Source: Taxillus chinensis
Taxonomy: Eukaryota; Streptophyta; Magnoliopsida; Santalales; Loranthaceae
NCBI GenBank assembly: GCA_023512835.1
Contig: JAKCVP010000412.1
Coordinates: 45,027 to 109,026 of the forward strand
DNA: 64,000 nt
Direction: 5' to 3'
Positions 36,747 through 48,405 of this stretch are shown in pieces (within the stretch, counting starts at the first letter, position 1; each line of letters starts with the position of its first letter). A program made the position numbers and the translations under genes. The notes beneath the pieces were generated by a model, which saw only the letters and a list, made by a program, of their open reading frames with translations, was not told the origin of the DNA and ran no database searches.

Positions 36747-39700
36747 TCATTGAATATTGTTCGATGCCTGTTTTCTCAACCTCTCGAACTCGGCCTCGGC
36801 CTGTCGCCATACCTGGGCTCTCAAGTCCGGGTCGATAGTCTTGATGCTGAGCTTGAAACGCGACGTGACGGGCCGATGATCCGAGACCCGCACCTCGTGC
36901 CGCTCGTACGTTCGTTGCTTGACTACCCCTTCACCTCGCCAAAGGATGCGATCGCACCATGCTGGTGCCCTCCGCTTCTCACTCGTGTCGTAGTTGTCGG
37001 TCCCCACATCGTACTTGTAGGTCGGAGCAAACTCAATCGGGGCTTCTCGAAATGCGCGAAGACGAAGCCCAGGCACCTTCTTCCGCGAGAGTAGCAGCTG
37101 GTCCCTATCCAGCAGCTTTTGGAAATTTCCTTGTCTGATTGCAGCAATGCAGGCATCTCGTCCAATCGCATCGATCCGGTAGTTGAGGTCACCATTGAGG
37201 ATGCAGATTTCATGGTCAAGTATCATCGATCCATCGCCTCCGCTGGTGAGAACTTCCGCCTTGGTTTTGCCGTGTGATTGGAGATTCGGTAATGCGTTGC
37301 TCTCCAATACAGTGGCCGCGTCGTTATTGCGGTTACTCGTTGCGTTCTGTCCAGCTGCCAAGTGGCAATTGACAAAGCAGAGTGATGTGTCGCTCAACAG
37401 GAAGCGGACAACCAACGCGCCTTTGTTGCCATGCAAGCCGCCCATTCCTGTCTTGACTTCAGTGGCATTGAGGCACCGCACCCGCCAATGCTGGCTTCGC
37501 TTAATGAATATGCAACTGAAAAGTCCAACTAGGCTTGCGCTATGAACCAGCTCGTATGCGTTGCTACTCGAGGTACTGTCATAAAGGCATCCTTTGAGGT
37601 AGTCTCGCCATTCCCTATACACGCTGCTGAGTTCCTCGCGACCGTACGCATCCCTGTGCTTGCCCTTGAAGAACGACTTTGCTGTCAGCTTCTTATCTTC
37701 GAGATCGACGAGCTCCTGAAGGCCGAACACGATAACGTCTGGCGATCCGTGGTGGGTTAAAAGATCCCGGAAGAAATTGCTGTCCTGCTCGTCATATCTC
37801 AGGTCTCCGGGTTTGGAAGCCCCAGCGTTCCACGTCAAGACCAATGCCGATAGATCCTCAAATGTGCAAAAGTCGGCCTTGTGGTCCTCCATCCATTCAC
37901 TCATCCAATCTGCTTGCAGAAGACCATCCCAAATGCAAACATTGAAGTCGCTGCTCAGTGATACCACCTGCACCCGGTCGAGTTTCCAGGCCGCCTCTTC
38001 GTCTGCCTTTAAGGCAATAATCGGGTGCGAGTGCCCAGGCCATTCTTTCCGTAGCCGCCATGGAGTCGACCGGGGATCGTACACGTACATGCTGCCCAGA
38101 CTGTCACCCGTCCAGATGTGATGCCCGACACCTAGAAGGCAGTGTATCCTGTGTTGACTGATGATGTGCACACTCAAGCATTGAAAGTCCCGTGCCGAAT
38201 AGACAGAGACTTTGCCATCCGAGTGTCCAAAGAAGACTGTGTCGGAGCCTGCGGGCGTTGTCGCACAACAAGTGATCTCACCCGTCCCAGGCTGCAGAAG
38301 AGGCCCTGCATGTTGCATCGCTGCACGCTTGGGGTCGTTTGTAGGTTCATAAACACGTACCTCCTTTCCACTCGCGACCCATAGCTGTTCTCCCACCACT
38401 GCTGCGCAAGAATGGTTCCGCGGCACCCGCGCATTCTGAACCCCGTAGTCAAGGGTGGGTGCCCCAGACTCTCCGCAAGGCCATACGAAGAGCTTACCTT
38501 CATTGTCAATTGACCACAGCTCGGTCCCATGACTGAGTATTCTTGTCACTTCTCTATGAGCGTGATGGGCTGCATTAGAGCCAGTCACTCGCTTGCTGAC
38601 AATATCGATTTCCTGCAGCTCGCCCCAATTAGTGCCAATCCAGACATATCGCCCATCATCAGCCACCTCTCGTGAAGGTTTGAACTTGACCGCAGTCACC
38701 TTGACGTTCTCGCCATGGACATTGCCGAACACAAGCCGACCAGACACCATGTTCCAGACACGAGTCATAGTTCCGCTCGTGCAGACAAATTCGCCTCGAA
38801 CGTCTGCCACCCGAGGATCGTAGCCCGTCGCGAAGGCCTTGGGTCCGACCAGTGTGACCGGTACACGCCTGTTGACTCTCGACGCATCAGGATATTCGGT
38901 CGTTACTGATGCGTTTACAATCGGCGACATCACATCGTCCCCATTAGGAAGGGCTTTGTGCTTCGCCGTTGGCTGAGATGCAGAACACGCTCGAGATAAT
39001 GACGGTAGAGGCGCCTCGATCGAAGGGTGTGTAACGGATGTGTGACTTTTGTGTCGAGTTTGGGAGTAGCTACCGCTGGAAACCGGCTCAGACTGTAGTT
39101 TCAGAGGTGAGGCAGTTATATTCGAGAAGCCCTGTGTGAGCGCTGACGGTCTCGCAGGAGGTGCCACATTATGAGAGATGGGTGTTACTACCCGTCGTGG
39201 AGGTAGAACCGGCCTGCTCTCTGGGATGCCACTTGGAGAGGCTCTATCACGCTGAGGCGATGTCCCTCGTGACACGATCAATCGTCCAGCCCGGCCAGGT
39301 ATTTTTGCACTCCCCGATGCCGATGGGTTTGTTCTTGAAGACGTTTGCGTACCGCCATCACTTAGGCTGTCGTTGCTGCGCCCTGTGCTCAGCCTAGGGA
39401 GTCCCCTGGGAGAAGGCTTGGAACTTCGATTGAATGGAGGAGCAGGGGACTGAGAAGCAAGGTCTCTTTCGTTACGTGAGATCGGCTGCGGACGAATTCT
39501 TGAAGTATCGGCATGAAGTGGAGGAGTATCCTGGAAAATGTCTACACTTTGAGAACGGGAAGACTGCCGTGGAGGGTATGGATATGTTTCGGCTGTTGGC
39601 GCGACGGAGCCCGCAATGCCTACAGGTGACTTTGGCGATGTAACATCTACCGTAGGAACGGATCGTGTGGGAGACGTAGGTGTGAATGAGGAGGGTCGCT

Positions 39701-40098
39701 TCTTCTCTCCATTGACACCCGCTTGTCGCCGAGGACGAGGAAGCGGGGGCGGGGCACGAAAGTCATGCGAAGTTGGTAGGATTTGAGATGGCGACGGCGT
39801 CCGTGAATTGTCAGGCTGGGCTCTATGTAGGAGACTGGCAGTCAGAGGTCCGAGGTCTTCAGGAGGACGAGCCTGAAGGACTTGTGGCTTTGGCTTCGGT
39901 TTCGGCGGAGGCTTCGTGTTTGCTGTCCTTTGTGATGAGGTCCTTGCAGTGTGCTGGTTTTCGAAGCGCGAGAGCAAGGCAGACACAGATTGCTGGATTC
40001 ATTGGTCAGTTCAAATCCCAGCCTGTGGTTGTCTATGGGGTTCTTACCGGGACTTCCTCGTGTTCGTCATTGTCAGCCAGATTTCGGTTGGCCATCAT
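36747..40098 (-). CDS. WD40 plus inositol-polyphosphate 5-phosphatase
   Basis: Exon 1 (40048-40098) encodes 17 residues from an ATGATG start, and exon 2 (36747-39992) the rest; 1098 residues in total. Residues from about 20 to 390 are disordered and rich in Pro and Ser (SH3-ligand-like PPPKPKPKP). Residues of about 400 to 740 form a WD40-like propeller ('MTRVWNMVSGRLVFG', 'WIGTNWGELQEID', 'VFFGHSDGKVSVYSARD', 'IWTGDSLGSMYVYDPRS'). The phosphatase domain follows with 'VLTWNAGASKP', 'FGLQELVDL', 'GNKGALVVRF', 'CHLAAG', 'LNGDLNYRID', 'PAWCDRILWRG' and 'SDHRPV', so all catalytic signatures of Mg-dependent 5-phosphatases are intact. It should remove the 5-phosphate from phosphoinositides or inositol phosphates in signalling and membrane traffic. 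A short coiled tail ends the protein. The 51-nt first exon has a clean GTAAGA donor. Confidence 0.93.
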
Positions 40099-40638
40099 AG
40101 CACAGCAGTCGGGAAAGTTCAGCCACAAGCCGGCTTCCCTTTGCAACTGATAATGCAGGCTCAAATGGGGATAAGGCCTGCTTCATCCTAGGGATGACGC
40201 TGGCGATGTTGGCGATTTGCGAAAGATGTCATTGCGAAGTGCTTTGTGATCTGTGAAATTGTCAAACTACAGACGGACTCGAGTCAGTCGTGACAGGTAC
40301 AGGAGAGCGCGGCAGCCTCAGCGAGGCAGAACAGGATCGTGTCAGTGCTGCACTGGACCGGCGTCGTGGTGTGAATTTGGTGAGAATCCACGATTTCATG
40401 AGCAGTGGCAGTCTCGAGAGGCCTCAGGCGCCCCACGCGTGTTGCGGGCCGCAGAAGTAGCGTGAGTAGGTAGGCGTGGTAGGTAGCAGACAGCCCACGA
40501 CGATCTCCCCGCGAACGGCGACCAAGCATTAAACGATACCGAAACTTGTGGTGCCTCCTTGTGCTCCTTTCTGCATCGGCTACGCTGCCGTGGCTGTTCT
40601 CATTCACGTCAACGACTATCAGTGCTTGACCGGCCGCC
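40099..40638. promoter_or_regulatory. Divergent promoter, 5-phosphatase / CHY protein
   Basis: The 540 bp separate two head-to-head start codons and must contain both promoters and 5' UTRs. I see no convincing TATA box. Confidence 0.6.
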
Positions 40639-41119
40639 ATGTGGTAAGACGCCTCTTCCCCTTACCCTCTGCTCAATGCCTTCAGCTCAACGTTGGGCCA
40701 GCAAGCACATTCTCAATGCTCAGGTTGCAATCCGTTCGCCTTGCTGCAAGAAGTGGTTCGATTGCGCTGAGTGCCACGCAGAAAAGGAGGAGCATCCGCT
40801 AATGCAGACTTTTGACATGACCTTTGCCTGCAAGAAATGCAAGAAGTGTTTTCGGAAAGATACGAAAGAGTTTGAAGAGGCGTAGGTGCAAGTCACGCTT
40901 GACCGCGCATTCGATGCTAACACAAATACACGCAGCGACGAGTACTGCCCTCATTGCGATAATCACTTTGTGCTCGACGCTGTCACGCCTACACCGCGCC
41001 TAGAAGTCGAGGGAGACGACATCCGCAAGGACGCGCGCATGATCAAAGACGAGCGTGTCAAGCAGAAGGACTTACGAACCATCTTCGACGTCGAAGATGC
41101 AGCAAACCGGCTGGGATGA
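40639..41119 (+). CDS. CHY-type zinc-finger protein (Hot13-like)
   Basis: The 122-residue protein is built from three exons: 40639-40643, 40702-40881 and 40936-41119. The first coding exon is only ATGTG, in the excellent context GCCGCCATG with an in-frame TGA just upstream; it splices (58-nt intron) to C-AAG-CAC to give MCKHILNAQVAIRSPCC. The CHY zinc-finger ligands are in order: CCKKWFDCAECHAE...H, ACKKCKKCF and EYCPHCDNHF. Small stand-alone CHY proteins in fungi include yeast Hot13, which helps recycle the mitochondrial intermembrane-space oxidoreductase Mia40. Length and ligand pattern fit that group. Other CHY proteins belong to ubiquitin ligases, but no RING domain is present here. Intron 2 is 54 nt. 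Confidence 0.9.
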
Positions 41120-41320
41120 CAAGACTACGAAACAAGTCATGAGCTTCGTTCATAGCACCAACATCCTCCAGGGCTCATGTCACTCTTCACGGCCTTGTCG
41201 GCAACAGAGGTCCCCCCGGACGGCTCCATTATCTCTGCAAAAGCAGCTGACACGATTTGGTGCTATTGTACAATACTACAACAGGGTTTCAGGTGACAAC
41301 CAGGCCGACTTGCCTTCCGC

Positions 41321-42308
41321 TCAGCTAGACGGCTCTGTCAAGCCCTCGCCAGCAGGACGAGAGGGTATAGTCGTTGTAGAGCTACTTCCGCCGCCGCGAC
41401 CAGGCTTCTTCTTGTCTGCTTCTTCCTGCTTTTCCGCATTGATACTCTCAACGTACTTCTCAATGTCTTCGACAGCCATCATTTCTAGCTTCTTGCCCGG
41501 CGCCATGATTGCAATTTCGATGTTTTTGGCGCCTGTTTGCACTACCTCCAAAAGGGATTTGATCGTGAGTTTCAGCGTCTCTTCACGATCCATGTCATCC
41601 TGGTGATTGCGCTCGAGGAACTCTCGTACTGTCTTGCTCGACCGACCAATGGCGTTTGCTTTCCTATAGTATCGTTAGATTAACAGGAAGTATAGAGGAA
41701 GCTGCTAGGACTGAAGTACCATGCGGAGTAGATGCCAGACGGCTCCGTCTGGTAGAGACGAGGTACCTTGTCGTGTGGATCGAATCCAATCACGAGTGTA
41801 CTGATGCCAAAGGGACGGACACCACCACTCTGCGTGTATCTTTGCTGCACGCCTGCAATGTATTTTGTGATATATTCGATACTGACGGGGTCCTCGACAG
41901 TAAGGCGATGGGACTGTGCTTCCAGACGAGCCTTGTCGACTAGTATGCGTGCGTCGGCGTTGAGACCAGCGAAGGCGAGGCAGACATGCTCATCGACTAG
42001 GCTGATCTTTGAGGGTGTGATTCTTGTATCTTGCAGCTTCATGGCGGATCTCTTCTCGCAGCCTAACACGACAATATCTCTGCCCTTGACTCCAACAGCG
42101 CAGGTTCCTTGTGATCTGAATGAGCGATGTTTGCGGCAACGATGCGGCGGCTGACATACCCCTCTTTACGGCCTCGAGGGCATATTCGACCTGAAAGACA
42201 TGACCATCGGGACTGAAAACTACAGGCTTCGCGTTAGCCATTAACCAGTACGAGCAACTAGACAGACAGCAGCTGCATACCGGATAGGGCTCTATCGTAG
42301 CCCGACAT
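41321..42308 (-). CDS. PRE6: 20S proteasome subunit alpha-4 (Pre6)
   Basis: Four exons (42281-42308, 42160-42219, 41720-42107, 41321-41663) total 819 nt, or 272 residues. The alpha-subunit N-terminal signature is intact: [30 protein letters not shown]. '[10 protein letters not shown]', '[11 protein letters not shown]', '[17 protein letters not shown]' and '[18 protein letters not shown]' follow. The '[16 protein letters not shown]' block and 'KTVREFLE' point to the alpha-4/PSMA7 type. The tail has charged '[10 protein letters not shown]' repeats and then a G/S/T/P extension of about 25 residues beyond the yeast protein. It forms part of the outer ring of the 20S core and is not itself proteolytic. 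It converges with the CHY gene, with 201 bp between the stops. Confidence 0.96.
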
Positions 42309-42635
42309 GTCTGATTATGAGGACGTGATTGAATAGACAAGAAAGTCTCTGAAAAAGCCACTTTGATTTAAGAAGAAAGGCTCAAGAAGATGTATGGGAA
42401 TCTCAAGAGCTGACGGGATGGACTTGTGGGACGCGTAGAACTGTGGTGCCTTGTGATAGATGGTCGTGAGCTTCCATCATCTCACTGAGAGCTCCGGGTC
42501 AATGTTCTTCCGCAGGTGAGGCTCGGACCTGCTGCCCGAGCACGCCGAGGCTCCCCTGAGCGGCAGGTAGGTATCTGGCGCTGGCAACGAATTCCCTTTT
42601 GCCCCGTATACACTGCACAGTATCATGAGGAGCTC
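42309..42635. promoter_or_regulatory. Divergent promoter, PRE6 / ceramide glucosyltransferase
   Basis: Only 327 bp lie between the two start codons. I did not find a clear Rpn4-type PACE box (GGTGGCAAA). Confidence 0.6.
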
Positions 42636-44138
42636 ATGCTGGCACAGGTGGTTGCGGGAATTTGCCTTTCCTGGTACATTGGCATTGCCATTGTAGGCAC
42701 CTCAGGGTACATCCAGATCTATCGTTTCTACACAAGGAGGCGTCAGCGAGCAGCTGTCGAAACACTGTCAAGCAGTGACGCGCCGCACATTACTATTATC
42801 CGACCAGTTAAAGGCCTGGAGCCTGCGTTGTACGAATGCCTGGCCTCTACCTTCCGTCAGACTTACGCAGCGTCGAAGCTGACGGTTCATCTTTGCATTT
42901 CTGATCGCAGCGATCCATCTTACCCTATTCTGCTGCAGCTTCTAGCAGACTTTCCTACCTTCGATGCCCGCATTTTTGTAGAAGAGGAGGACGCCCACGT
43001 GCAGTCAGAAGCATTTGGACCTAATCCAAAAATTCGAAACATGAGCAGGGCCTACCGTGAAGCCAAAAGCGATCTCATCTGGATTATCGACTGCAATGTT
43101 TGGGTGGCAAAAGGCGTCTGCGGCCGCATGGTCGACACACTGTGCGGCTACAGCCACACAGGCCCTCAACTACCCTACAAGTTTGTACATTTACTGCCTC
43201 TGAGTGTAGATGTTTCTGGATATTCTGGGCTGCTACAGAGTGACAGCGTTGCTGAAAGCGTGTCCGGGCAGTCGTTGAAAATTGGTGGCGGAAGACTGGA
43301 CGAAATGTTCCTTGGGACTGCACATGGAAAATTTTATACCGCCATCAACACAGTCCTGATTGCGCCATGTATAGTCGGTAAATCCAACATGTTCCGAAAG
43401 TCCCACTTGGACGCCCTCACTTCGTCTACGCCTGGTCGGCACCAAGGCATCGACTACTTCGCCGAGAATATCTGTGAGGACCATCTGATTGGAGACCTAT
43501 TGTGGAAGAAGAAGGTGCCGGACGAAGCAAGTCAGAAGTTCGGCAAGCACTCAATGGTGTGGGGGGATCTTGCAATTCAGCCAATCGCTGGCATGAGTCT
43601 CTGCGAGTATATCGCTCGACGGGTCAGATGGCTACGAGTCCGCAAGTTTACGGTCACACTGGCGACGTTTGTCGAGCCCGGAACCGAAAGCCTTTTGTGT
43701 TCATTATACGGCGCATACGCCTTCACGGCCTGGCCTTGGTTCAACGAGAACTTTGGCATCCCGCAATCATGGACGTGCTTCGGTCTCTTCTGGCTAGCCA
43801 GTGTCACGACCTGGTGCATGATCGACTGGACTTTTTTTCGAATGATGCACAAAATGGCTTCCGTCGAACAGGACGAGGACACGCCACGGTTTGCGCGCGC
43901 ACTGCCACCTTCTTATAGGCGACCACTGGCAGAGTGGGTGTCAGCTTGGCTCGGAAGGGAAATGCAGGCATTGCCGATCTGGGTTTGGGCATTCTATTGC
44001 GGTACCTCGGTGACATGGCGAGGCCAGCGATTTCGGGTCGGCATGGACATGAAGGTTCACTCGCTAGATGCGAGTAGTCCGCAGGTTGAAGCTGCAAGGC
44101 AGACGCAGGTAGATTTAGCAAAGGCTCGGAGAGAATGA
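42636..44138 (+). CDS. GCS1: Ceramide glucosyltransferase (GT21)
   Basis: The frame from the ATG at 42636 gives 501 residues without introns; it is open further upstream but has no earlier in-frame ATG. The protein transfers glucose from UDP-glucose to ceramide, in Golgi or ER membranes. An N-terminal membrane segment (about residues 5-30) precedes the catalytic domain. Signatures in order are 'ITIIRPVKGLEP', 'CISDRSDP', 'NPKIRNMSRAYREAKSDLIWIIDCNVWV', 'FLGTAHGKFYTAIN', 'CIVGKSNMFRKS', 'ICEDHLIGDLLW' and 'YIARRVRWLRVRKF' (the RxxRW motif). These are the D1, D2, D3 and RxxRW elements of GT21. Three C-terminal hydrophobic segments follow. The second Asp-type motif reads IDCNVWV rather than the animal ISDSNI form, which I believe is usual in filamentous fungi. 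Confidence 0.95.
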   Translation: MLAQVVAGICLSWYIGIAIVGTSGYIQIYRFYTRRRQRAAVETLSSSDAPHITIIRPVKGLEPALYECLASTFRQTYAASKLTVHLCISDRSDPSYPILLQLLADFPTFDARIFVEEEDAHVQSEAFGPNPKIRNMSRAYREAKSDLIWIIDCNVWVAKGVCGRMVDTLCGYSHTGPQLPYKFVHLLPLSVDVSGYSGLLQSDSVAESVSGQSLKIGGGRLDEMFLGTAHGKFYTAINTVLIAPCIVGKSNMFRKSHLDALTSSTPGRHQGIDYFAENICEDHLIGDLLWKKKVPDEASQKFGKHSMVWGDLAIQPIAGMSLCEYIARRVRWLRVRKFTVTLATFVEPGTESLLCSLYGAYAFTAWPWFNENFGIPQSWTCFGLFWLASVTTWCMIDWTFFRMMHKMASVEQDEDTPRFARALPPSYRRPLAEWVSAWLGREMQALPIWVWAFYCGTSVTWRGQRFRVGMDMKVHSLDASSPQVEAARQTQVDLAKARRE

Positions 44139-44984
44139 AGATGAAAATAGTTGGTGAATGTACTATGGTCGGGTCTGGAACCCTGGCACCTAATGATTGC
44201 CACTGATGCAAGGATTCGTCAGTGACAGCGAAGACCCTTGGGCGTTCAAGTACTGTACCTTGTACGCTCTCGCCGCTCCACAATGCGACAGGGGTAAGGC
44301 ATCGTTAGCAAGATCGTCGGGCGGGAAAAGAACCTGGCAAGCAAGAGCACCTGCAGACTGGCACGACTGGGTACCGGCGCCCGTCGCTGGACCCTGAAAT
44401 AGAGCATGGTCACAACAAAAGCAATCAGATTACTTCGTGCCTGTGCCGGCATTGTTTTGCAGCTGACCACAACGGACGTGCGTGCTCTGTCTCAAACTTG
44501 ACAAGAGTTTTGTGCTCATCTAATAGCACATTCAAGCGGCCGCGGCGAGGCTCTTGATGAAATACCACAGAAAAGTCGCCCTCGTTGTGGGTATCGCTCT
44601 ACGGGCGAGACGAGCATGCAGGCGGGAGAGATCCCGAGACTTTCAGGCATCTGATCAGAACAAGTTTAGAAGAAGCTGAGCGGTGCTGATGCAGAGTACC
44701 TGAGACCCAACCAGCGCAATCCGCTCGCACGTGGCAGGCTGGCCACCAAGCCAACTTGAGAAAGGCGCATCCCCCCTAACAAGAACCGCGTGGAGCCTCG
44801 CGGGGACATCGAGTGGACGCTGGCATTTACACCTGCCCTTCTGTCACCACCCCACGACTAGGCACGCCTGCTCTGGCATGCACCTTGCCCTACAGCCTTT
44901 CAACGTCCTTTTCGTTGGCATGCAGCCGCTCTTGCCCCGGCGCCCAGCTCTGCAACATGCTGCAGTCACCCTCTAGCGACTGCC
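44139..44984. other. Spacer / 5' region of the DUF4048 gene
   Basis: Only short overlapping frames are present. C-rich sequence just upstream of 44985 looks like a fungal 5' UTR. No RNA gene is seen. Confidence 0.45.
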
Positions 44985-46625
44985 ATGACGAGCGTACGCA
45001 TACGAACGCATCAACAACCGTCGTGTCTGACCAAGTCCTTGCCTCTCAGGTCGCTCCTCCTCCTCCCCACCCCTGCTCCTCGAGCTTCTGCGACATCTTC
45101 ATCCACGGTACAGGTGCCGGAAACATTTACCCTCCCACCACAAGCGAGTTCCAAGAGCACGCCGCCTCGCAGACACGGGAGAAACAAATCTTTGAGCATC
45201 ACCACCCGCCCTTACACTAGCACTTTCGCTCCCAGACACTCACGCCAAGCCTCCTCGATAAGCTCTCTGGTCTATACACCAAACCTTGCCATAGCATCTT
45301 CGCCCAGCGATGCAAGCTTTCTGACTGCGCTCGCTGCACAAGAACGCCGCGTTCTCGAGCTGCGAGAACAGCTCTCGAAAGCCGAGGAGCAGCTAGTCAG
45401 TCTAAAGAAACAGTGGGTATCACATGAGGCCAATCGACGCAGAGGAGACCTTCGGCCCACCTGTGCAGCTCCCTCGGGTGCAGTCCTGCTCTCAAAGCCT
45501 CCCATCTCGCTCGCAGATGCTGGACCACAAGATTGGGCGCTTGAGGGGCGAGAAAGGCGAAAATCAATTACTTCCCGGCCCACATCATCAAGCGGAAGAC
45601 GTGTGTTTGCCTCGTCAAAGACCACTCAGCCGCTGTCGCTTGTGTCTCCTACTGCTCTTCAGTCCAAACGCATGAGCGATCCCATGCCGGAGAAAACTGA
45701 CGACATCTCCGGCACCCATCACTTGCTCGACACTAAGTCGAAGCGACCAGGACGCTCGGTCACCATTTCGGACGGCATAGAGACCATTCCGGAAGAAGCG
45801 TCGGTTCGGAGTGCACGTCAAAGCGAGCAGATGTCACTGCATCGTAAGAGCGTAGCTTTGGCCGCTGACATTCGAGAAGGGCTATGGACCTTTTTTGAAG
45901 ACCTGCGCCAGGCAACAGTAGGCGACGAAGCTCGCCCAACACAGGCATTAACCGAATCCTTAATCAGCAGAGACGCTGCATTGACTCGTGATCAGCCTGC
46001 AGCGATTATTCCCGAGAAACGCCGAAAGGCCACTTCCCCCGGTAAACAAACGACAAAGTCATCCAGAAAACCGAAGCTACCGCAAGATGCACGCCCAGAA
46101 ACGTTGATTGAGGTGGGAGGCGTCTTGTGGAAGAACAAGGGAAAGCAGGGGTTGAGTCCCATTGAGAAAGCTTCTGGGGATCGAAGCCGACGGAATCGCA
46201 AGCCGCGAAATACGGCAGAAGATAGGGAAGCGACAGGGCAGACGTTGTTCTTCGACGACGAAGAGCCGTGGGAAAATTGGTCCGAAAATAATCCATCGTC
46301 ACCAGAGGGCAAGCTAGGTCATCGGCAATACCCGTCGTCAAGCAGGTCCAACAGCAGCGCATCCGCGTATCACGACTCGCCCAGTACGATCAACACGGCG
46401 CTCTCGAGCGGCAGGAGCTCAATTGATGAAATCTCTGACCGCACACGCCCGCAAGCGGCGGAATCATCTGCCTTCCAGTGGTCCAATGTCACGAAGCGAG
46501 CAAGCCAACTGCGGACATCTGCGCTAAGCATCATGGACGATTGGGAGAAGAGTATCAGCATCGCCGACGGACGGCGGGAGATGGGATCTCCCATTGATCA
46601 AGCGCGAGGAATGAGCGAGGCCTAA
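44985..46625 (+). CDS. DUF4048-type protein
   Basis: This is an intronless 546-residue frame starting ATG ACG AGC. The composition is strongly biased to Ser, Pro, Arg and Lys. After a basic, disordered N-terminus there is a block 'SRQASSISSLVYTPN', then 'SFLTALAAQERRVLELREQLSKAEEQLVSLKKQW' (about residues 108-143), which should form a coiled coil. This hallmark of the fungal DUF4048 family supports the call. The remainder is disordered with scattered short motifs, including 'RRKSVTISDGIETIPEE'-like patches and a C-terminal 'SIMDDWEKSISIADGRREMG' amphipathic stretch. Function is unknown. The coiled coil suggests a scaffold or adaptor, which is only an inference. Confidence 0.82.
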   Translation: MTSVRIRTHQQPSCLTKSLPLRSLLLLPTPAPRASATSSSTVQVPETFTLPPQASSKSTPPRRHGRNKSLSITTRPYTSTFAPRHSRQASSISSLVYTPNLAIASSPSDASFLTALAAQERRVLELREQLSKAEEQLVSLKKQWVSHEANRRRGDLRPTCAAPSGAVLLSKPPISLADAGPQDWALEGRERRKSITSRPTSSSGRRVFASSKTTQPLSLVSPTALQSKRMSDPMPEKTDDISGTHHLLDTKSKRPGRSVTISDGIETIPEEASVRSARQSEQMSLHRKSVALAADIREGLWTFFEDLRQATVGDEARPTQALTESLISRDAALTRDQPAAIIPEKRRKATSPGKQTTKSSRKPKLPQDARPETLIEVGGVLWKNKGKQGLSPIEKASGDRSRRNRKPRNTAEDREATGQTLFFDDEEPWENWSENNPSSPEGKLGHRQYPSSSRSNSSASAYHDSPSTINTALSSGRSSIDEISDRTRPQAAESSAFQWSNVTKRASQLRTSALSIMDDWEKSISIADGRREMGSPIDQARGMSEA

Positions 46626-48322
46626 GCGACCTTTTATGAAGATATACGATGCCACGCCGCCTGCACGACGCCTTGTTGAGCCTTTGTTCTGACAGCTGCA
46701 TTTGTGATGTTGGTTATATGGCATTGACATGTATTATTAACAACACTGTGAGCATTCATTGAAAATTAAGACTGTACATTACACCAGAAAGAGAGTACAA
46801 ACTACCGTTCGGAAAGCAGTGCTGGAGTCGGAACAGCTTGTCTGCTCCAGCCACGACTACACTGGTGCGTGCGGCAACAATGGCGTGATCGCATGATGTC
46901 CAGTGAGTTGTTAGAGTCAAGCCCAACTCGCTGAATCCGACACGAATCCATACGTTCCAACATTGAGTTTCCAGCACACACCTGCGCCATTACCTACATA
47001 GTAGATACCTACATACCTACCTACATACCTAGCCGGAACGCGTGCGTACGGCCATCTCGGACATCCGAACTCGGCTCACATCATCTGCCGCGCTGCTCAA
47101 CAAAGCTTCCCAGCCTTTGCACCGTGCCCGGCAGAGAGACGGCATGGCTGTGGCTACTCTGGCTTTTGTTGCCTCTGCCGTGTTGCTCCCGGAGATCTGC
47201 GCAAGACCAGCACCATTCAGCTTACTCGCGACAGCCGACGTGGAGATTATGTTGCCCCAGCAGCTGTTTGCAGAGATGTGAACAATCCAACAGCGCGGAG
47301 AGATGATGGCGTGAGACAAATCGACCGTACTCGCGCAAGCCCTGCTCGCGACTAGATCTGGATCTCAAGAGGCAGACACTGTCGGAGATACGGGCGGCAT
47401 TGTCCGACTTCGAGCCGTACCACGAAGTTCACTCGTGCGTCCGTTTTCATCTGGGAACTCCAGCCCAAAGTGACTTGCCTGCGCTGCGCACAAATGTCAA
47501 GATCCGATGGACATCTTCTGACGGCCTCTGCGCAGTAGCCGGCGCTGGACTGACTGAGCGTGAGAGACTTGTGAACGGCAGCGTTCGCCATTGAACAGGT
47601 AGTGGAGAGGGTGATGCGGCGGAGTGAGGGCACCGTGGCCATGCATAGAGGCCGTCCTGGGTAGCCAGTTAGCACGTAGTCAAAGGTCCCTGTCACAAAC
47701 AGTGCTATGACCCGACTGTTGTATTGACAGCCGTAACAGCCCTGAGGGCGCATTGAGTTTGGAGCCTATCCGTGGAGATGCAGAGCCGCACACCTACGAC
47801 GAGAATCTGCGTCTGCACGAGGCAATGGGTATCTGGCGGGCTTGCAGACCCTGGCATCCTGCCGCGTGCCTATCGACCTGGACCAAAAATGCACGCACCG
47901 CCTGCGCCAGACAGGTGAGTAAAAGGCGAGATAAGATGCAGCATTGAAGGGCACGGACAGCATCGTCCAATTCTCTCGGCGCGCCGGCGGAATAGCGCCC
48001 GTGAATCTCGCCCGCTCTCCCCATCAACCGCCCGCTTGGACCGCATGCAATCTACCTACAGTGCCTTCCTACCTCCAGCGTCCATCTCTTCACCTTCGCC
48101 TGCCCGCACGACCGCCGACCTCTCCCTGCGCCAGTCCAGCACCCATTCATTTGTTCCTTCTCGCATTCCTAGGGGCCAGCTGCACCGTCTCGAAGTCAGC
48201 ACGTGTGTCTCTCCATCCGCCTCGCATAGACCTACCTACGTCACCCGCCCATCTCCCGCGATCCTGCGACGCTAGGCTGGCCCGGCCAGTGTGGAGAGAG
48301 CTCCTCTAGGTGCGACTGTGCG

Positions 48323-48361
<39 letters not shown>

Positions 48362-48405
48362 CTCTCCCTCTCCCCTTCGCTTCTCCGCACAACGCCCAAG
48401 CAACA
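46626..48405. other. Spacer and glycogen-synthase 5' region
   Basis: A cluster of ACCTACATAC-type repeats lies at about 46995-47030. A (CT)16 tract at 48327-48358 lies 47 bp before the glycogen-synthase ATG and is followed by more C/T-rich sequence, a common feature of filamentous-fungal core promoters and 5' UTRs. No supported gene lies between. Confidence 0.6.
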
